64,000 nucleotides of DNA, from contig MCFL01000006.1 of the NCBI GenBank assembly GCA_002102555.1, positions 248,001-312,000 on the forward strand. Reading direction: 5' to 3'. Below are positions 9,608 to 19,625 of the stretch, piece after piece; position 1 is the stretch's first letter, and every line of letters starts with the position of its first letter. The notes below the pieces were generated by a model. The model saw only the letters and a program-made list of their open reading frames with translations. It searched no databases and was not told the origin of the DNA. The translations under genes and the position numbers were made by a program. Source of the stretch: Catenaria anguillulae PL171 (taxonomy: Eukaryota > Blastocladiomycota > Blastocladiomycetes > Blastocladiales > Catenariaceae).

Positions 9608-11503
9608 ATGCTCCTCTCGCGCGCCCTTCGCTCATCCACCGCCACCATGTCCCGCCGCGCCATCTCCACGCACATGACTGTCCCGCCGACCAACATCAAC
9701 CCGGCCGGCAAGCTCATGGCCCACCAGCTGGCCATGCCCAAGCTGCCCGTGCCCACGCTCAAGGAAACCCTCGACAAGTACTTGACGACGGTGCGCCCGC
9801 TGCTGACGGACGCCGAATTTGCGCAAACGCAAGCCGCCGTCCAAGACTTTGCGCGACCCAACGGGCTGGGCGCCAAGCTCCAGCAACGCCTCGAACAACG
9901 TGCGGCCTCGACCAACACGTCGTGGCTCTACTCGTGGTGGAACGACGTGGCGTACATGGCGTACCGTGACCCGGTCGTCATTTACGTGAGCTACTTTTTC
10001 CAGTTTTACGACGCAGACCGCAAGTCGCTGCAGCCGCAAACCAAGCGCGCGGCCGAGCTTGTTTCGGGCATCATGGCGTTCCGTGAAAAGGTTGTGTCGC
10101 AAGAGCTGACGCCCGAAATGGCACGCAACGAACCCTTGTGCTCGATCCAGTACAATTACATGTTCAACTCGTGCCGGATCCCCGTCAAGCCCGCCGATAT
10201 GCCCGCCACGTACGACCCAAAGACAAACAACCACGTACTTGTGCTGCGCAAGAACCAATTCTTCACCTTTGACGCCATCCACCCGCACTCTGGCAAGCCC
10301 CTGTCGACTGCCGAAATCCAAGCCCAGCTCGACCGCATCATGGCCCTTGCTGGCGAAAACAAGGGCTTGCCTCTTGGCGCACTCACCACCGACAATCGCG
10401 ACACGTGGACCGACGTGCGCGCCAAGCTCTTGGCCTTGCATCCGGGCAACGAGCAAGTGCTCGACAAGATCCAATCGTCCGTGTTTGCCTTGTGCTTGGA
10501 CGATTCGTCGCCCGTGACGCGCGAGGAAGTTGGGCGCGCGCTGTGGCACGGCGACGGGCGCAACCGCTGGTTTGACAAGAGCTTGCAGTTTGTGGTGTTT
10601 GAAAACGGCAAGGCCGGGTTCAATGGCGAGCACTCCATGATGGATGCCACGCCCACGGGCAGGTTGTGCGAGTGGGTGCTGGATTCGCTGGCAAAGGGCA
10701 AAGTGGATCATGGGTCGCCGCATGTTTCCATTGAGTCGTTGCCCGAGCCCGAGCAGTTGCGGTTGGTTGTGGATGGCGAGATTGCCGGTGCGGTCCGCGA
10801 TGCCGAGGCCAAGTTTGACAAGCTCGCGGCGCAACACGACTTCCAAGTGCTTGCCTACGACGGGTATGGCAAGGGCCTCATCAAGACATTTGGCGTGTCG
10901 CCCGACGCCTATGTGCAGCTTGCCCTGCAGCTCGCCTACTACAAGATGTATGGCGAGTGCCGCGCCACGTATGAGTCGGCGCAAACACGCAAGTTTGCAT
11001 ACGGCCGCACGGAAACGGGCCGGTCCGTGTCCATGGAATCGGTTGCCTTTGTCAAGGCCATGGCTGACCCGAACGTGCCGCACGCTGAGCGCGTGGCCAA
11101 GGCAAAGGCGGCCATTGCCTACCATGGCAAGTACATGAAGGACGCGTCCGAGGGCCGCGGCGTTGACCGCCACTTGCTTGGGTTGCGCATGCTCTTGCAA
11201 CCGGGCGAGGACAAGCCAAAGATCTTTACCGACGCCGCGTATGCAAAGTCGTGCCACTGGAACTTGTCCACGTCGCAGTTGACGTCCGAGTACTTTGATG
11301 GGTACGGCTGGGGCGAGGTGGTGCCTGACGGTTACGGGTTGGCCTACATGATCAAGGAAAAGTCGATCCACGTCAACATTGTCAGCCAGCATTTGGGCAA
11401 CCTGCGCTTCAGGCACTACTTGACCGAGGCCCTGCAAGACATGCGCGTGGCGTTCGAGTCTGTGGTTGCGGCGCAAGGCGTTGCTGGCAAGAGCAAGTTG
11501 TAA
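9608..11503 (+). CDS. carnitine O-acetyltransferase, probably dual-targeted
   Basis: A single exon of 631 residues from ATG 9608. It transfers acetyl groups between CoA and carnitine, moving acetyl units between peroxisomes, cytosol and mitochondria. Diagnostic segments are YRDPVVIYVSYFF near the N-terminus, LVLRKNQFFTFD, and the catalytic-His block FNGEHSMMDATPTGR. The first ~22 residues (MLLSRALRSSTATMSRRA) are basic and hydroxylated, like a mitochondrial presequence. In-frame ATGs at 9647 and 9674 would remove it. The C-terminus is SKL, a canonical PTS1. This resembles yeast Cat2, where alternative starts give mitochondrial and peroxisomal forms. It lies immediately downstream of acyl-CoA oxidase. 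Confidence 0.93.
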   Translation: MLLSRALRSSTATMSRRAISTHMTVPPTNINPAGKLMAHQLAMPKLPVPTLKETLDKYLTTVRPLLTDAEFAQTQAAVQDFARPNGLGAKLQQRLEQRAASTNTSWLYSWWNDVAYMAYRDPVVIYVSYFFQFYDADRKSLQPQTKRAAELVSGIMAFREKVVSQELTPEMARNEPLCSIQYNYMFNSCRIPVKPADMPATYDPKTNNHVLVLRKNQFFTFDAIHPHSGKPLSTAEIQAQLDRIMALAGENKGLPLGALTTDNRDTWTDVRAKLLALHPGNEQVLDKIQSSVFALCLDDSSPVTREEVGRALWHGDGRNRWFDKSLQFVVFENGKAGFNGEHSMMDATPTGRLCEWVLDSLAKGKVDHGSPHVSIESLPEPEQLRLVVDGEIAGAVRDAEAKFDKLAAQHDFQVLAYDGYGKGLIKTFGVSPDAYVQLALQLAYYKMYGECRATYESAQTRKFAYGRTETGRSVSMESVAFVKAMADPNVPHAERVAKAKAAIAYHGKYMKDASEGRGVDRHLLGLRMLLQPGEDKPKIFTDAAYAKSCHWNLSTSQLTSEYFDGYGWGEVVPDGYGLAYMIKEKSIHVNIVSQHLGNLRFRHYLTEALQDMRVAFESVVAAQGVAGKSKL

Positions 11504-12101
11504 GGTACTTGATTGCACCATACACCACCCTTGTTCTCATCCCACTCGGGCTTTGGCGTTCTTGTTGTAGTTGTTGTTTGTGTGTATCTCTGGTCCCCTT
11601 CATTTCTTTTCTTCCCGTGTGTGTGTCTTTGGCAGCCTTTGGCGTCCGGCTCCTCATTTTCGTCGTGCCTCCGTCCACCACCTTTCATCACTTCGACGGC
11701 GTCCGTTCCATGGTCCACCCACGTTATCTTCTCAGTACCTACCTACCATTAGCAACGATTCAAATGCAACCTTTGGCTGTGCCCCCATGATTCGCCATTG
11801 ATCTCGTGAAAGCGACCGCTCCACGCCACAACACATCCATCTCCATTGAGAGATGTCGTGCGCCTGTTCTCCGTCACACTCACACACTTTGCAACTTTAT
11901 CACCACTCTTCTTTGTGCTTGTGCCCTATTCTGCACATTATCGAATTGAGCCTGAAAAGTCACAAAGCAAGTTGCCAAACTCACGACTGACCCGTTTGCT
12001 CACTGTGTAGTGTACTCTTCCGGGTCGTGGCTCCGATTCATTCCGTCATGCACAACCTTGGCTCACTAACTCGTGCACAATTTGCTCATTATACACAGAT
12101 C
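11504..12101. other. intergenic, no gene resolved
   Basis: About 600 bp. The first 200 bp are T/C-rich, like a 3' UTR. An upstream exon of the next hypothetical gene may lie here, but I could not identify one. Confidence 0.4.
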
Positions 12102-12495
12102 CGATACTCCCGACCAACAAATCACCCACCTGCGCTCTGCCCTTGCCGACGGTCTCTCAAACTACGGCGGCACGCCGCTGCCCAGTCGGCACTCGAGTCC
12201 GTCGCGTGTCAACCTCAACGGAATTGCCACGGATCTTGCCAACGTACACATTGGCATGGGCGTGCCCGTCCCGCATTCGCCTCTGGGCTTGTCGTCGGCA
12301 CTGCCGCCGTGGTTGCTGGCGCCGCCAGAGGGGGCAACGGTTGTGGCGAGTGAGGAGAGGGGGAGGGCGCGTGAGACACGTAGGAGGGGCGATGGAGGCG
12401 AGGAGGAGGAGGTACCTGTGGTGCTGGTGAACGGGAGCCTGAGTGCTGCGGGTCAGGGGCAGGGCGAGGGCATGCCTGGTGGGTTTAGTCGGTGA
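12102..12495 (+). CDS. hypothetical protein, probable 3' exon
   Basis: The open frame follows a good acceptor (ATTATACACAG at 12091-12101) and ends in TGA at 12495. It encodes about 130 residues beginning near DTPDQQITHLRSALADGL. The first half is Ser/Pro-rich (SNYGGTPLPSRHSSPSR), followed by a Glu/Arg-rich and a Gly-rich segment. No ATG is in frame close upstream, so a 5' exon is missing from this model. No family is recognised. Confidence 0.35.
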
Positions 12496-12949
12496 GGGGA
12501 GAGTCATCAAGGCAAGTGTGTGCCGAGTTCTTCTGGCACTGAGAGGAGGCTCGTATTGACCTGGTGGGAAGAGCGTGTTTTGCATTCCTTTCTTTTTCTT
12601 TCCTTTGGGTTTTCATTGTCCTGCATAGATTAGCGTGCATCAATCAAGCTCAATACACATTTGTAGACATGCGAAGGCCATTCTCCGAATTGGTTGGCGT
12701 GAGGGTACAGACATACTGTACATACGCAACGAGCGAACGGCGTGACTCACTGAGCATTCATCTCAGATCTACATAGGTACGTAGATCTCGAGCTGCACAA
12801 GAATTCGAAAAAGAATGGGAAATAATATGGCATTTCATGAATAAATGCTCGATGCATTGATCTTGCCATATTCGATCCATCGCAATACGTACATAATACT
12901 CCGGCTCAGCCTGCTGTCCGACAATATCCATTCTGTCCAACCAACCATC
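12496..12949. other. intergenic, no gene seen
   Basis: About 450 bp, relatively AT-rich, with no open frame worth supporting. It should hold the promoter of the F-box gene that follows. Confidence 0.45.
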
Positions 12950-14573
12950 ATGCTCGCATTTGTACGTACGTCAGGCAATCCACCCTGTGTAGTAATGTTA
13001 AGACCATGCAGCAGCTCATGCTCATGCTCGCTGGCATTCACAGTTGGAACGCAAGCGCCTCGAACGAGAGCAGCAGCATTCTGCACATGTCAAGACCAAG
13101 CAGCTGTCATCTTCTTCCTCGGCTGCACCAGCAAGCACCCCCATCCTCCTACAGCAGGCCCTGCGGCCGGCGGCGCCGTCCTCGAAAGTGTCGAGAACAG
13201 CCGCGAAACGACACCCACCAGCCAGGAAATCATTCGACCCACTAGCACTGCTCCCCGCCGAACTCATCCTGCGCATTCTCGACCTCCTCCCTTTCGCCTC
13301 ACTGGTCCTTTGCTCTGGCCTGACCAAAGCATGGCGCTCTTTTCTCCGTCGACACCGCGACCTGTGGCGCCATTTGCCCATGATCGAACGCCGGCCTGGG
13401 ACTCTGAATAACGCAGCAATCAAGTCGCTTGTCTCGCGCGCCGGGTCGCAGCTTCAGTCGCTTCACATTCGTGCGACGGGCAAGAGCATCACGAGCGCCG
13501 GAATCCGGGATTGCGGCATTGTGGCGGCGAGACATACACAGTTGACGAGGTTGACGGTGGAGGCCATGAGCAAGCTGAATCGCGAGGCATTGACGGCGTT
13601 GCTGGTGCCGTCGTTGAGATCGGTGAGCGTACCAGGCACCGTGGTGGATGATGCAGCGGTTGCGACGGTTTTGGCAACGTGTCTACGGTTGGAACAGCTC
13701 AATTTAGCCAATTGCAAGCTGGTGACCGGATCCGGATTCGAGCCGGCGACGGCGTCGGCCGTGCCATACGGCGATTCGCCAGCTGGACTCGCCTGTCTCG
13801 ACATTTCCGGCTGCATCAGCTTCACCCCTCAAGGGATTGAGAACTTGACTCGCCACCCTCGGATCGCTTCCACATTGACCCACCTCTTTGCGCAGCACAT
13901 TCAATCGCTCAACAACTGGTGCCTGCTTCAGCTGACCGACCTTGGTGCATTACACACGCTGCACCTGTCACACCATCCGTCATTCACCTCGGCACGGCTC
14001 GTCCAACTCTTTTCTACCCTCCGCAACCTCCAATCTGTCTCCCTGCCATACTGCCCGGCAATCAACGACCAAGTCTTGCAAACCCTTGCGCAACACTCGG
14101 GACCCAGCCTTCACTCACTCGCCGCCGAAGGTTCCGCCAACATCTCTGGACTTGTGTGGACACAATCTCTTGCGCAATTCACCAAGCTCACCAACCTCCA
14201 AGTCGCGCAATGTCCTGGCATCTCCACCACCACACTCGAAACCATTCCCTCCACACTGTCAACGCTTTCCGTTCGCGGTATTGACGCCATCACCGACCGC
14301 AGTCTAGACGCACTCACACTGTCGGCACCGAATCTGCACACGTTGTCCGTGGGCCAAACACGTGTCACGACGGGCGGGCTCAAACGGTTGATGGTGCTGA
14401 TGCCGCATTTGAAGGTACTCGACGTGTCTGGGTGTGCGCACGTGTCGAGCGCGGGCTTAGCTGAGCTGCGAGCGGTAGCGGGGAGAAGAGGAGCAACAAG
14501 AGGAGGAGACGAGTTGGTGGTCGTGTTTGCATCGTTTGAGAGTGGCAAGAGTGTAAGGGTTACGGGGTTTTGA
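12950..14573 (+). CDS. F-box/leucine-rich repeat protein
   Basis: Proposed CDS is join(12950..12961, 13044..14573), about 513 residues. The large frame has no ATG at its start; it opens with LERKRLEREQQ right after an acceptor (CATTCACAG). A four-codon exon MLAF at 12950 with a GTACGT donor and an 82-bp intron restores the frame; this first exon is my inference. The F-box lies near residues 50-95: LLPAELILRILDLLPF, then KAWRSFLRRHRDLW. It is followed by leucine-rich repeats such as LEQLNLANCKLVT, LACLDISGCISFT, LQSVSLPYCPAIN and LKVLDVSGCAHVS, typical of FBXL/AMN1 proteins. Role: probable SCF substrate adaptor. Confidence 0.75.
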
Positions 14574-14705
14574 AGGCAGAGACGGAGGTTTCCCTCACAT
14601 AATCCGTCCTTGCTCTCATTCATGCTTGCTTCAATTGACATACATGCGTAAATGATTTGGCATGGACACGCGTGTAAGTCCTCATGATCCGAAAAGAAAA
14701 TGTGG

Positions 14706-17700
14706 CTACGGCTCTCCTTCCTCCTCGCCTTCCTCCTCCAACAGCACGTTAATCTTTGGCGGTACACCGGCCCACGCACCAACTCCTGCTGCCCCGGTCT
14801 CCATCGTCCCGTCTGCTCCTCCATCAACCTCCGGGCCGCTTTCCTCTTGTTCCACCTCCTCATCAACCTCGCTCAGACCTTGGAACAAGGCCACACCAGT
14901 CGCCAGCGCGTCATCGCCCATTCCCACCCCCCTGCCGCCCGCCCCCGCCTTTGCATCCGTAGCCACACTAATGGCATTGGGCGCCGTGCCGGGCCGATCC
15001 GGAAACCGATTGCGCATCTCTGCATCAATGCCCCTCGCCACAATCTTTCTGACCGTGTCATCAATTACAAGCGGCGCCTCAACCCTTGCCGCGACTGCTG
15101 GTGCGCCGGCCGCCGCAGACGCGCCGCCGCCACCTGGCGTGACGGGGGTCGTTGGCACCCCGGTTCCGGACTTTGCTCCAGCCGCGCCGGTGCTGCTGGT
15201 CCCGCCTGCCGCTGCTGCCGCCGCCGCGATACGTGCAGCAGCCAACTGGGTTGCCTGAGCATCGGCCACAGCCACAAGCTCATCTGCCCTTGGGCCGCCC
15301 TTGCGCGCCGTGAGCGACCCGGACGGTACGGGCATCGGGTCCAGCGGCGTGTACAGTGCATCGGCAGGGTGCATGTCGCGCGGGTCGGGCGGCGTCGACA
15401 CGAGCGTGTTGATGTTGGCTGTGCCTTGCAGAGCTTGAGTGGCACGTTGCGCGCGAGACGTGGGCGGCGTTGCGGGCGATTTGGACGGTGGTTTGGTGAG
15501 CTCGGATTTGCTGCCAATACCCACACGTGGGGAGGTGGACGTGACCAGGCCAACGCCTGCCCGGGCAGTGCCGAGCTCGCCGTCGCTTGTGATGGCGGCT
15601 GGGTCGCGCGATGTTGGCGTTTTCGGGGAGGTCGGAATGGCTGAGTCATTTGAAGGTGTGGACGAGGTGCCGGCACCTGGCAGTTGGGATGACGGGTCCA
15701 CAGGCGCGTCCGTGCTGTCAATAGTGAATCGCGGTGGTCAGTTGTCTTATCACACACACACACACAGTATGGGAATGCAGTGACGATCAGTGCATACAGT
15801 CCGAGTCCAGGCTCCAATAAAGCCAATCCCTTTGCTGTTCCACTTTCGCCCAGCACCTTGTCCTTGCCCGCTCCTTCTGCCTGCTGCCCTGGGCCAAGCG
15901 GCATCTCCTCGTCCCTACCCCTTGGCGCTGTCCCTCGTGCAGCGGCTGCTGCTGCCGCAGCACTCGAGCTGTTTCCACCCTTACCCCTCAACCGCGCCGC
16001 ATTCCGCCGCAAGTACCGCACCTGGTCGCGATTCAGTTCGCGGTAGTACGTGTCAGGCTTTGACGCGAAAAACTCATAGAATGTGGAGCCCAAGTGGTCA
16101 CGGATTGCGTCTCGCACAGTGTCAAACGTCTCGGTGAGGTAATGGAGCAAGTTGCTGGCGTGGCGTTGCGAGTCAATGTGGCGAGTGTTGGCAATGGTCA
16201 TGACGAGCCCGGCAAGGACGCCATATTGAACCATGCGTTGGCAGAGGTCGGGCGAGAGGGCGGCCATGGAGCTGAATGTGAATGCAAGCACAATTAGCGA
16301 GAGCCATTCGTCACTCAAATGAGTCGAGCCAAGACATACCCAAGTAATCGCGCTGCATACGCCTGTTGAATGTACAAATGAGTTAGGTTTTCCGTCACTG
16401 CACTGACGGTTCCCGCGCCACCTGCACCCTCGCTCTTTGCCCCCTTGACAGCCAACATCTTGAGCTTGCCAACCTTTTTTCCCACCCCGCCCTTACTACT
16501 CATTGGCCCACCCACCCCGCCGCCATTCCCGCCGCCTCCAGTACCGCCCCCTGCGCCGTCGTCGCCATCGTCCGTTTCCACCACCATGGTCAGCACATCG
16601 ACCAGGGCAACGATAATTGTCTCTTGCAAATTGTCCCGCGGGACCAGCTCCTTCAACAGCTCGTACCCCTCATGCTGCAGCGGCAACTGCGTACTCTTCA
16701 ACAATGCCAGAGTTGCCTCGACGATACTCGGGTGAATCGTGGGGATCATGGGCAGCAGCGCGCGGAGTGCCTGGCCGGCCATTTGTTGCGCAACGAGCGA
16801 TGACGGCGATGTGAGCAGTGCAAGCAGGGTCTTGTACACGGACATGAGGTATTTTGGATTGCCAGTGCCGAGTTCTTGCAGCAAGTGGCGCGCATAGTCT
16901 TGGGTCAGGTCAAACCGTGAGCGTGCCAGACAGTCGGAAACGGCGCGGATGGCTTGGCATTCGCATAGAAACTCCTTGTGCCGGCGGCCGGCGTTGGAGA
17001 TGTGAATGAGAAGTTTCAGCGCGGATGCCTTGTCGGACTGCTTGCAGGCGAAGCAGTCAGCGTGTGTGTCCAAATGGTATGGCATCTTCGATGAATTGCA
17101 AAATCCAAACGTACTTCCTTGACTTGCACAAGAGAAATCATTTCCAACAATGTCAACGCGCCGCCAATCTCCAAAAACTCATTCAAGTACTGCGAGCCGC
17201 CCGATGCAGACAAAAACACGCCAATGGCCTCCATCTGCAACGACAAGTTGTAATTGAGCAAGTAGGTCAAGCGTAGCCACGCCGAGATTCGTGTCAGAAA
17301 CAATGATGCGCCCAATCCAAGCTCGAGCTCGAGTTGTGGACACGTCTTGTGCCGACACGCATCGATAAAGTCTTGCAAAATGCGCTCGCGGACAGTCCGT
17401 GACCCGCGGTCCCACGACGACGCAATCTTCATAAAGTCAATGGCGGTTCCTTGGCGGCTGCCACTGACCGAGCTTGTTTTCACGTGCAAGCGAGTTGGAC
17501 GACGCGCTTGTTCCCAGGGCGACGGGCCATCTTGTTGTTGCTGCTGACGGTTTACCGACTCGAGGGAGGATTTGCGGATGGCTGATGCGGATGTGGGCAC
17601 ACCCAGGAGGCGTTTCTTGCTGCTTTTTGTGCCAAGGATGGTGTTCAAACCAGTCGAACTGGCGGTGTTGGCGTTGGCACCAAAGACCGAACCAGTAGTG

Positions 17701-17786
17701 GACGTGAGAGATGGCAGCGAGTCGCGCACACCGTACTTTTCGAGAATGTCTTGGGTCCCGTAGTGACTGAGGCGAAGCAGCGTCAT
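14706..17786 (-). CDS. ARMH1-like armadillo-type helical protein
   Basis: CDS is complement(14706..15714, 15798..16271, 16340..17040, 17115..17786), 951 residues, introns of 83, 68 and 74 bp; phases close. The core resembles vertebrate ARMH1 (C1orf228). Matching landmarks are a RILQDFIDACRHKTCPQLE helix, LGASLFLTRISAWLRLTYLL, IGVFLSASGGSQYLNEFLE, GNPKYLMSVYKTLLALL and IDSQRHASNLLHYL. ARMH1 is little characterised. The N-terminal 120 residues and the C-terminal ~340 (Ala/Pro/Gly/Thr-rich, ending EEEGEEEGEP) are low-complexity extensions. It is head-to-head with cytochrome c. The first intron from the 3' end contains a (CA)n run at about 15751-15765. Confidence 0.8.
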
Positions 17787-18368
17787 AGTTTCAATTGCTT
17801 TGGATTTCTATATCTTCATGCCGTTGCACATCATGACGAGCTAATCACAGGCAAAAGTCGAGCATGGTTCGCCTTGGTCGCGATGCAAGTCACTTCATGC
17901 AGGTTCAGATGCGAACAAACGCGAAAGTGAAGCTCCAGCAAAGGCAGGGACCCGTCTGCATGTAGCAACTGCTCACGTGCTGTGCGGAAGAGAATGGAAG
18001 CCGCAGTCGTTCCGACAGTTTCCGATAGCGAGTCAACAAAGTTGATGGTCGTTTTCGTGTGACGCGTAACGCAGTGATGTCGGCGCAAACAGCTGGTGAA
18101 ACACGTCCCCTGCCTTGACACCGTTTTTTTGGAAATCACTTTGGATCGCCAATCTCGACGACTGGTTCCGATCGAGAGTTGACTTCCAAAGTCAAGTCGG
18201 ATCGAGCCGGCCAATGCCTGGCACATATAAAGGGACACCACGACCCCCGGCCGCCCTACACTCTCTGGCGCTTTCCACCACCAATCCGTCCGCGATCGAC
18301 TTTTGCCATTATTGCCCTTGCGTCTTGCAATCCCAAGCCAACAAACAACACACATCACACCTCCAACC
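17787..18368. promoter_or_regulatory. divergent promoter, ARMH1-like / cytochrome c
   Basis: About 580 bp between two divergent start codons. On the cytochrome c side there is a CCAAT box at 18211-18215 and a TATAAA at 18226-18231. The TATAAA is about 140 bp before the ATG, followed by a C/A-rich leader. CCAAT elements bound by the Hap complex commonly drive respiratory genes in fungi; applying that here is inference. Confidence 0.55.
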
Positions 18369-19185
18369 ATGTCTGCTGTCAACGGTGCCAAGCTCTTCAA
18401 GACCCGCTGCGCTCAATGCCACACCGTCGAGGCTGTACGTCGTCATTGCCCACGCCCATCATGCCCCCGCCCATGACCATGGCGCCAGTCCGTCAGTCCA
18501 TGAATGCATCAGCCCAACGTCCAACGTGAGCAGCGTATCAGAAATGGACACCGCTCGGCAACGCCCAGACCGACCGACCGATCGAGCCAGAGCCAGCTGT
18601 CTGTCGACGCTGGCCACCACCCTTCACGAAGCATGCTCCTCGGGGCTCGATCTGTTCGTTGGCCCCGGCGCCGCCAAGTTGGATGGCAGGACGTGCTTTG
18701 CTCCCCCGCTCGTTTGTCTTCATCAGCCGTGTTTGCAGCACACTTTCATGGACTCGGAATGGCTCTTGGGCACCGCACATGGGCACCTTGTTCGACATTG
18801 GTTCTGACCGCCGCCAATTGCTTTTTTTCCTGCGATTTATAGGGTGGTCCCCACAAGGTCGGCCCCAACCTTAACGGCATCTTCGGCCGCAAGTCTGGCC
18901 AAGCCGCCGGCTACGCCTACACCGCCGCCAACCAGAACGCTGGCATCACCTGGACCGAGACCACCATGGCCGATTACCTCGAGAACCCCAAGAAGTACAT
19001 TCCTGGCACCAAGATGGCCTTCGCTGGTTTCAAGAAGGTGTCGGATCGTCAGGGTATGTGCTCTCATACCGCTCCCTGTCCCTGTCCCGTGCCGGATGCA
19101 ATTTTCCAATCGGATTTCACTGACAATCACATCATTTCCTCCTCGATTTCCAGACGTCGTTGCCTACCTCAAGGAGGCGTGCTAA
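18369..19185 (+). CDS. CYC1: cytochrome c
   Basis: CDS is join(18369..18434, 18843..19053, 19154..19185), 102 residues; phases close. It is the soluble electron carrier of the mitochondrial intermembrane space, between complexes III and IV. The haem-attachment motif CAQCH (residues 14-18) is intact, as are [14 protein letters not shown], the [16 protein letters not shown] block with the axial Met, and the C-terminal VVAYLKEAC helix. The first intron is 408 bp, several times longer than others in the window; the second is 100 bp. The acceptor of intron 1 follows a T-rich tract (CTTTTTTTCCTGCGATTTATAG). Confidence 0.96.
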
Positions 19186-19625
19186 GTCGCAATCACTTGC
19201 CCTTGTCATCACTTCGACCCCCCCCCCCCCATCTGACCACTCCTCGTTCTTGCCGCCGTTGTCTTCTTGCTTTCGTATTCCCTTCTATCTACCTACTTGT
19301 GATTAGCCCTTTTCCTTGTCGTTATCTTGTATTTTTTACTTGTCCTTTTGCCTTGCGTGTTCCTAGTTCGCTTTGCTGGTGTACTATGCCGCAAGCTCGT
19401 GTCCATTTGTTTTTAGCCTTCTGCAAACCCATCACTTGTTCTTGGGTTGTGTTTGTCGTCGGCCACCCCTTCAGCGTATTGTTTTCAATCATATGAAGTG
19501 ATTAATCGACTAGATGACTCGTGTAGTGGCCCCAACTCTTGGCCATTCGGCCTCAACTGATTCTGGTTCCAATTGAATTCACAAGTCAATAATATCATGG
19601 CGTCGAAAGTCAAGATCCGAAAACA
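19186..19625. other. convergent intergenic region
   Basis: About 440 bp between the 3' ends of cytochrome c (+) and IFT57 (-). It has a run of ten C (about 19219-19229) and T-rich stretches. No gene is seen. Confidence 0.5.

Noticed and set aside
9632-11521. Long antisense open frame (629 codons) opposite carnitine acetyltransferase
   Set aside because: It is a mirror of a GC-rich coding sequence with strong third-position bias. Its translation shows no family motif, whereas the plus strand encodes a clear enzyme.
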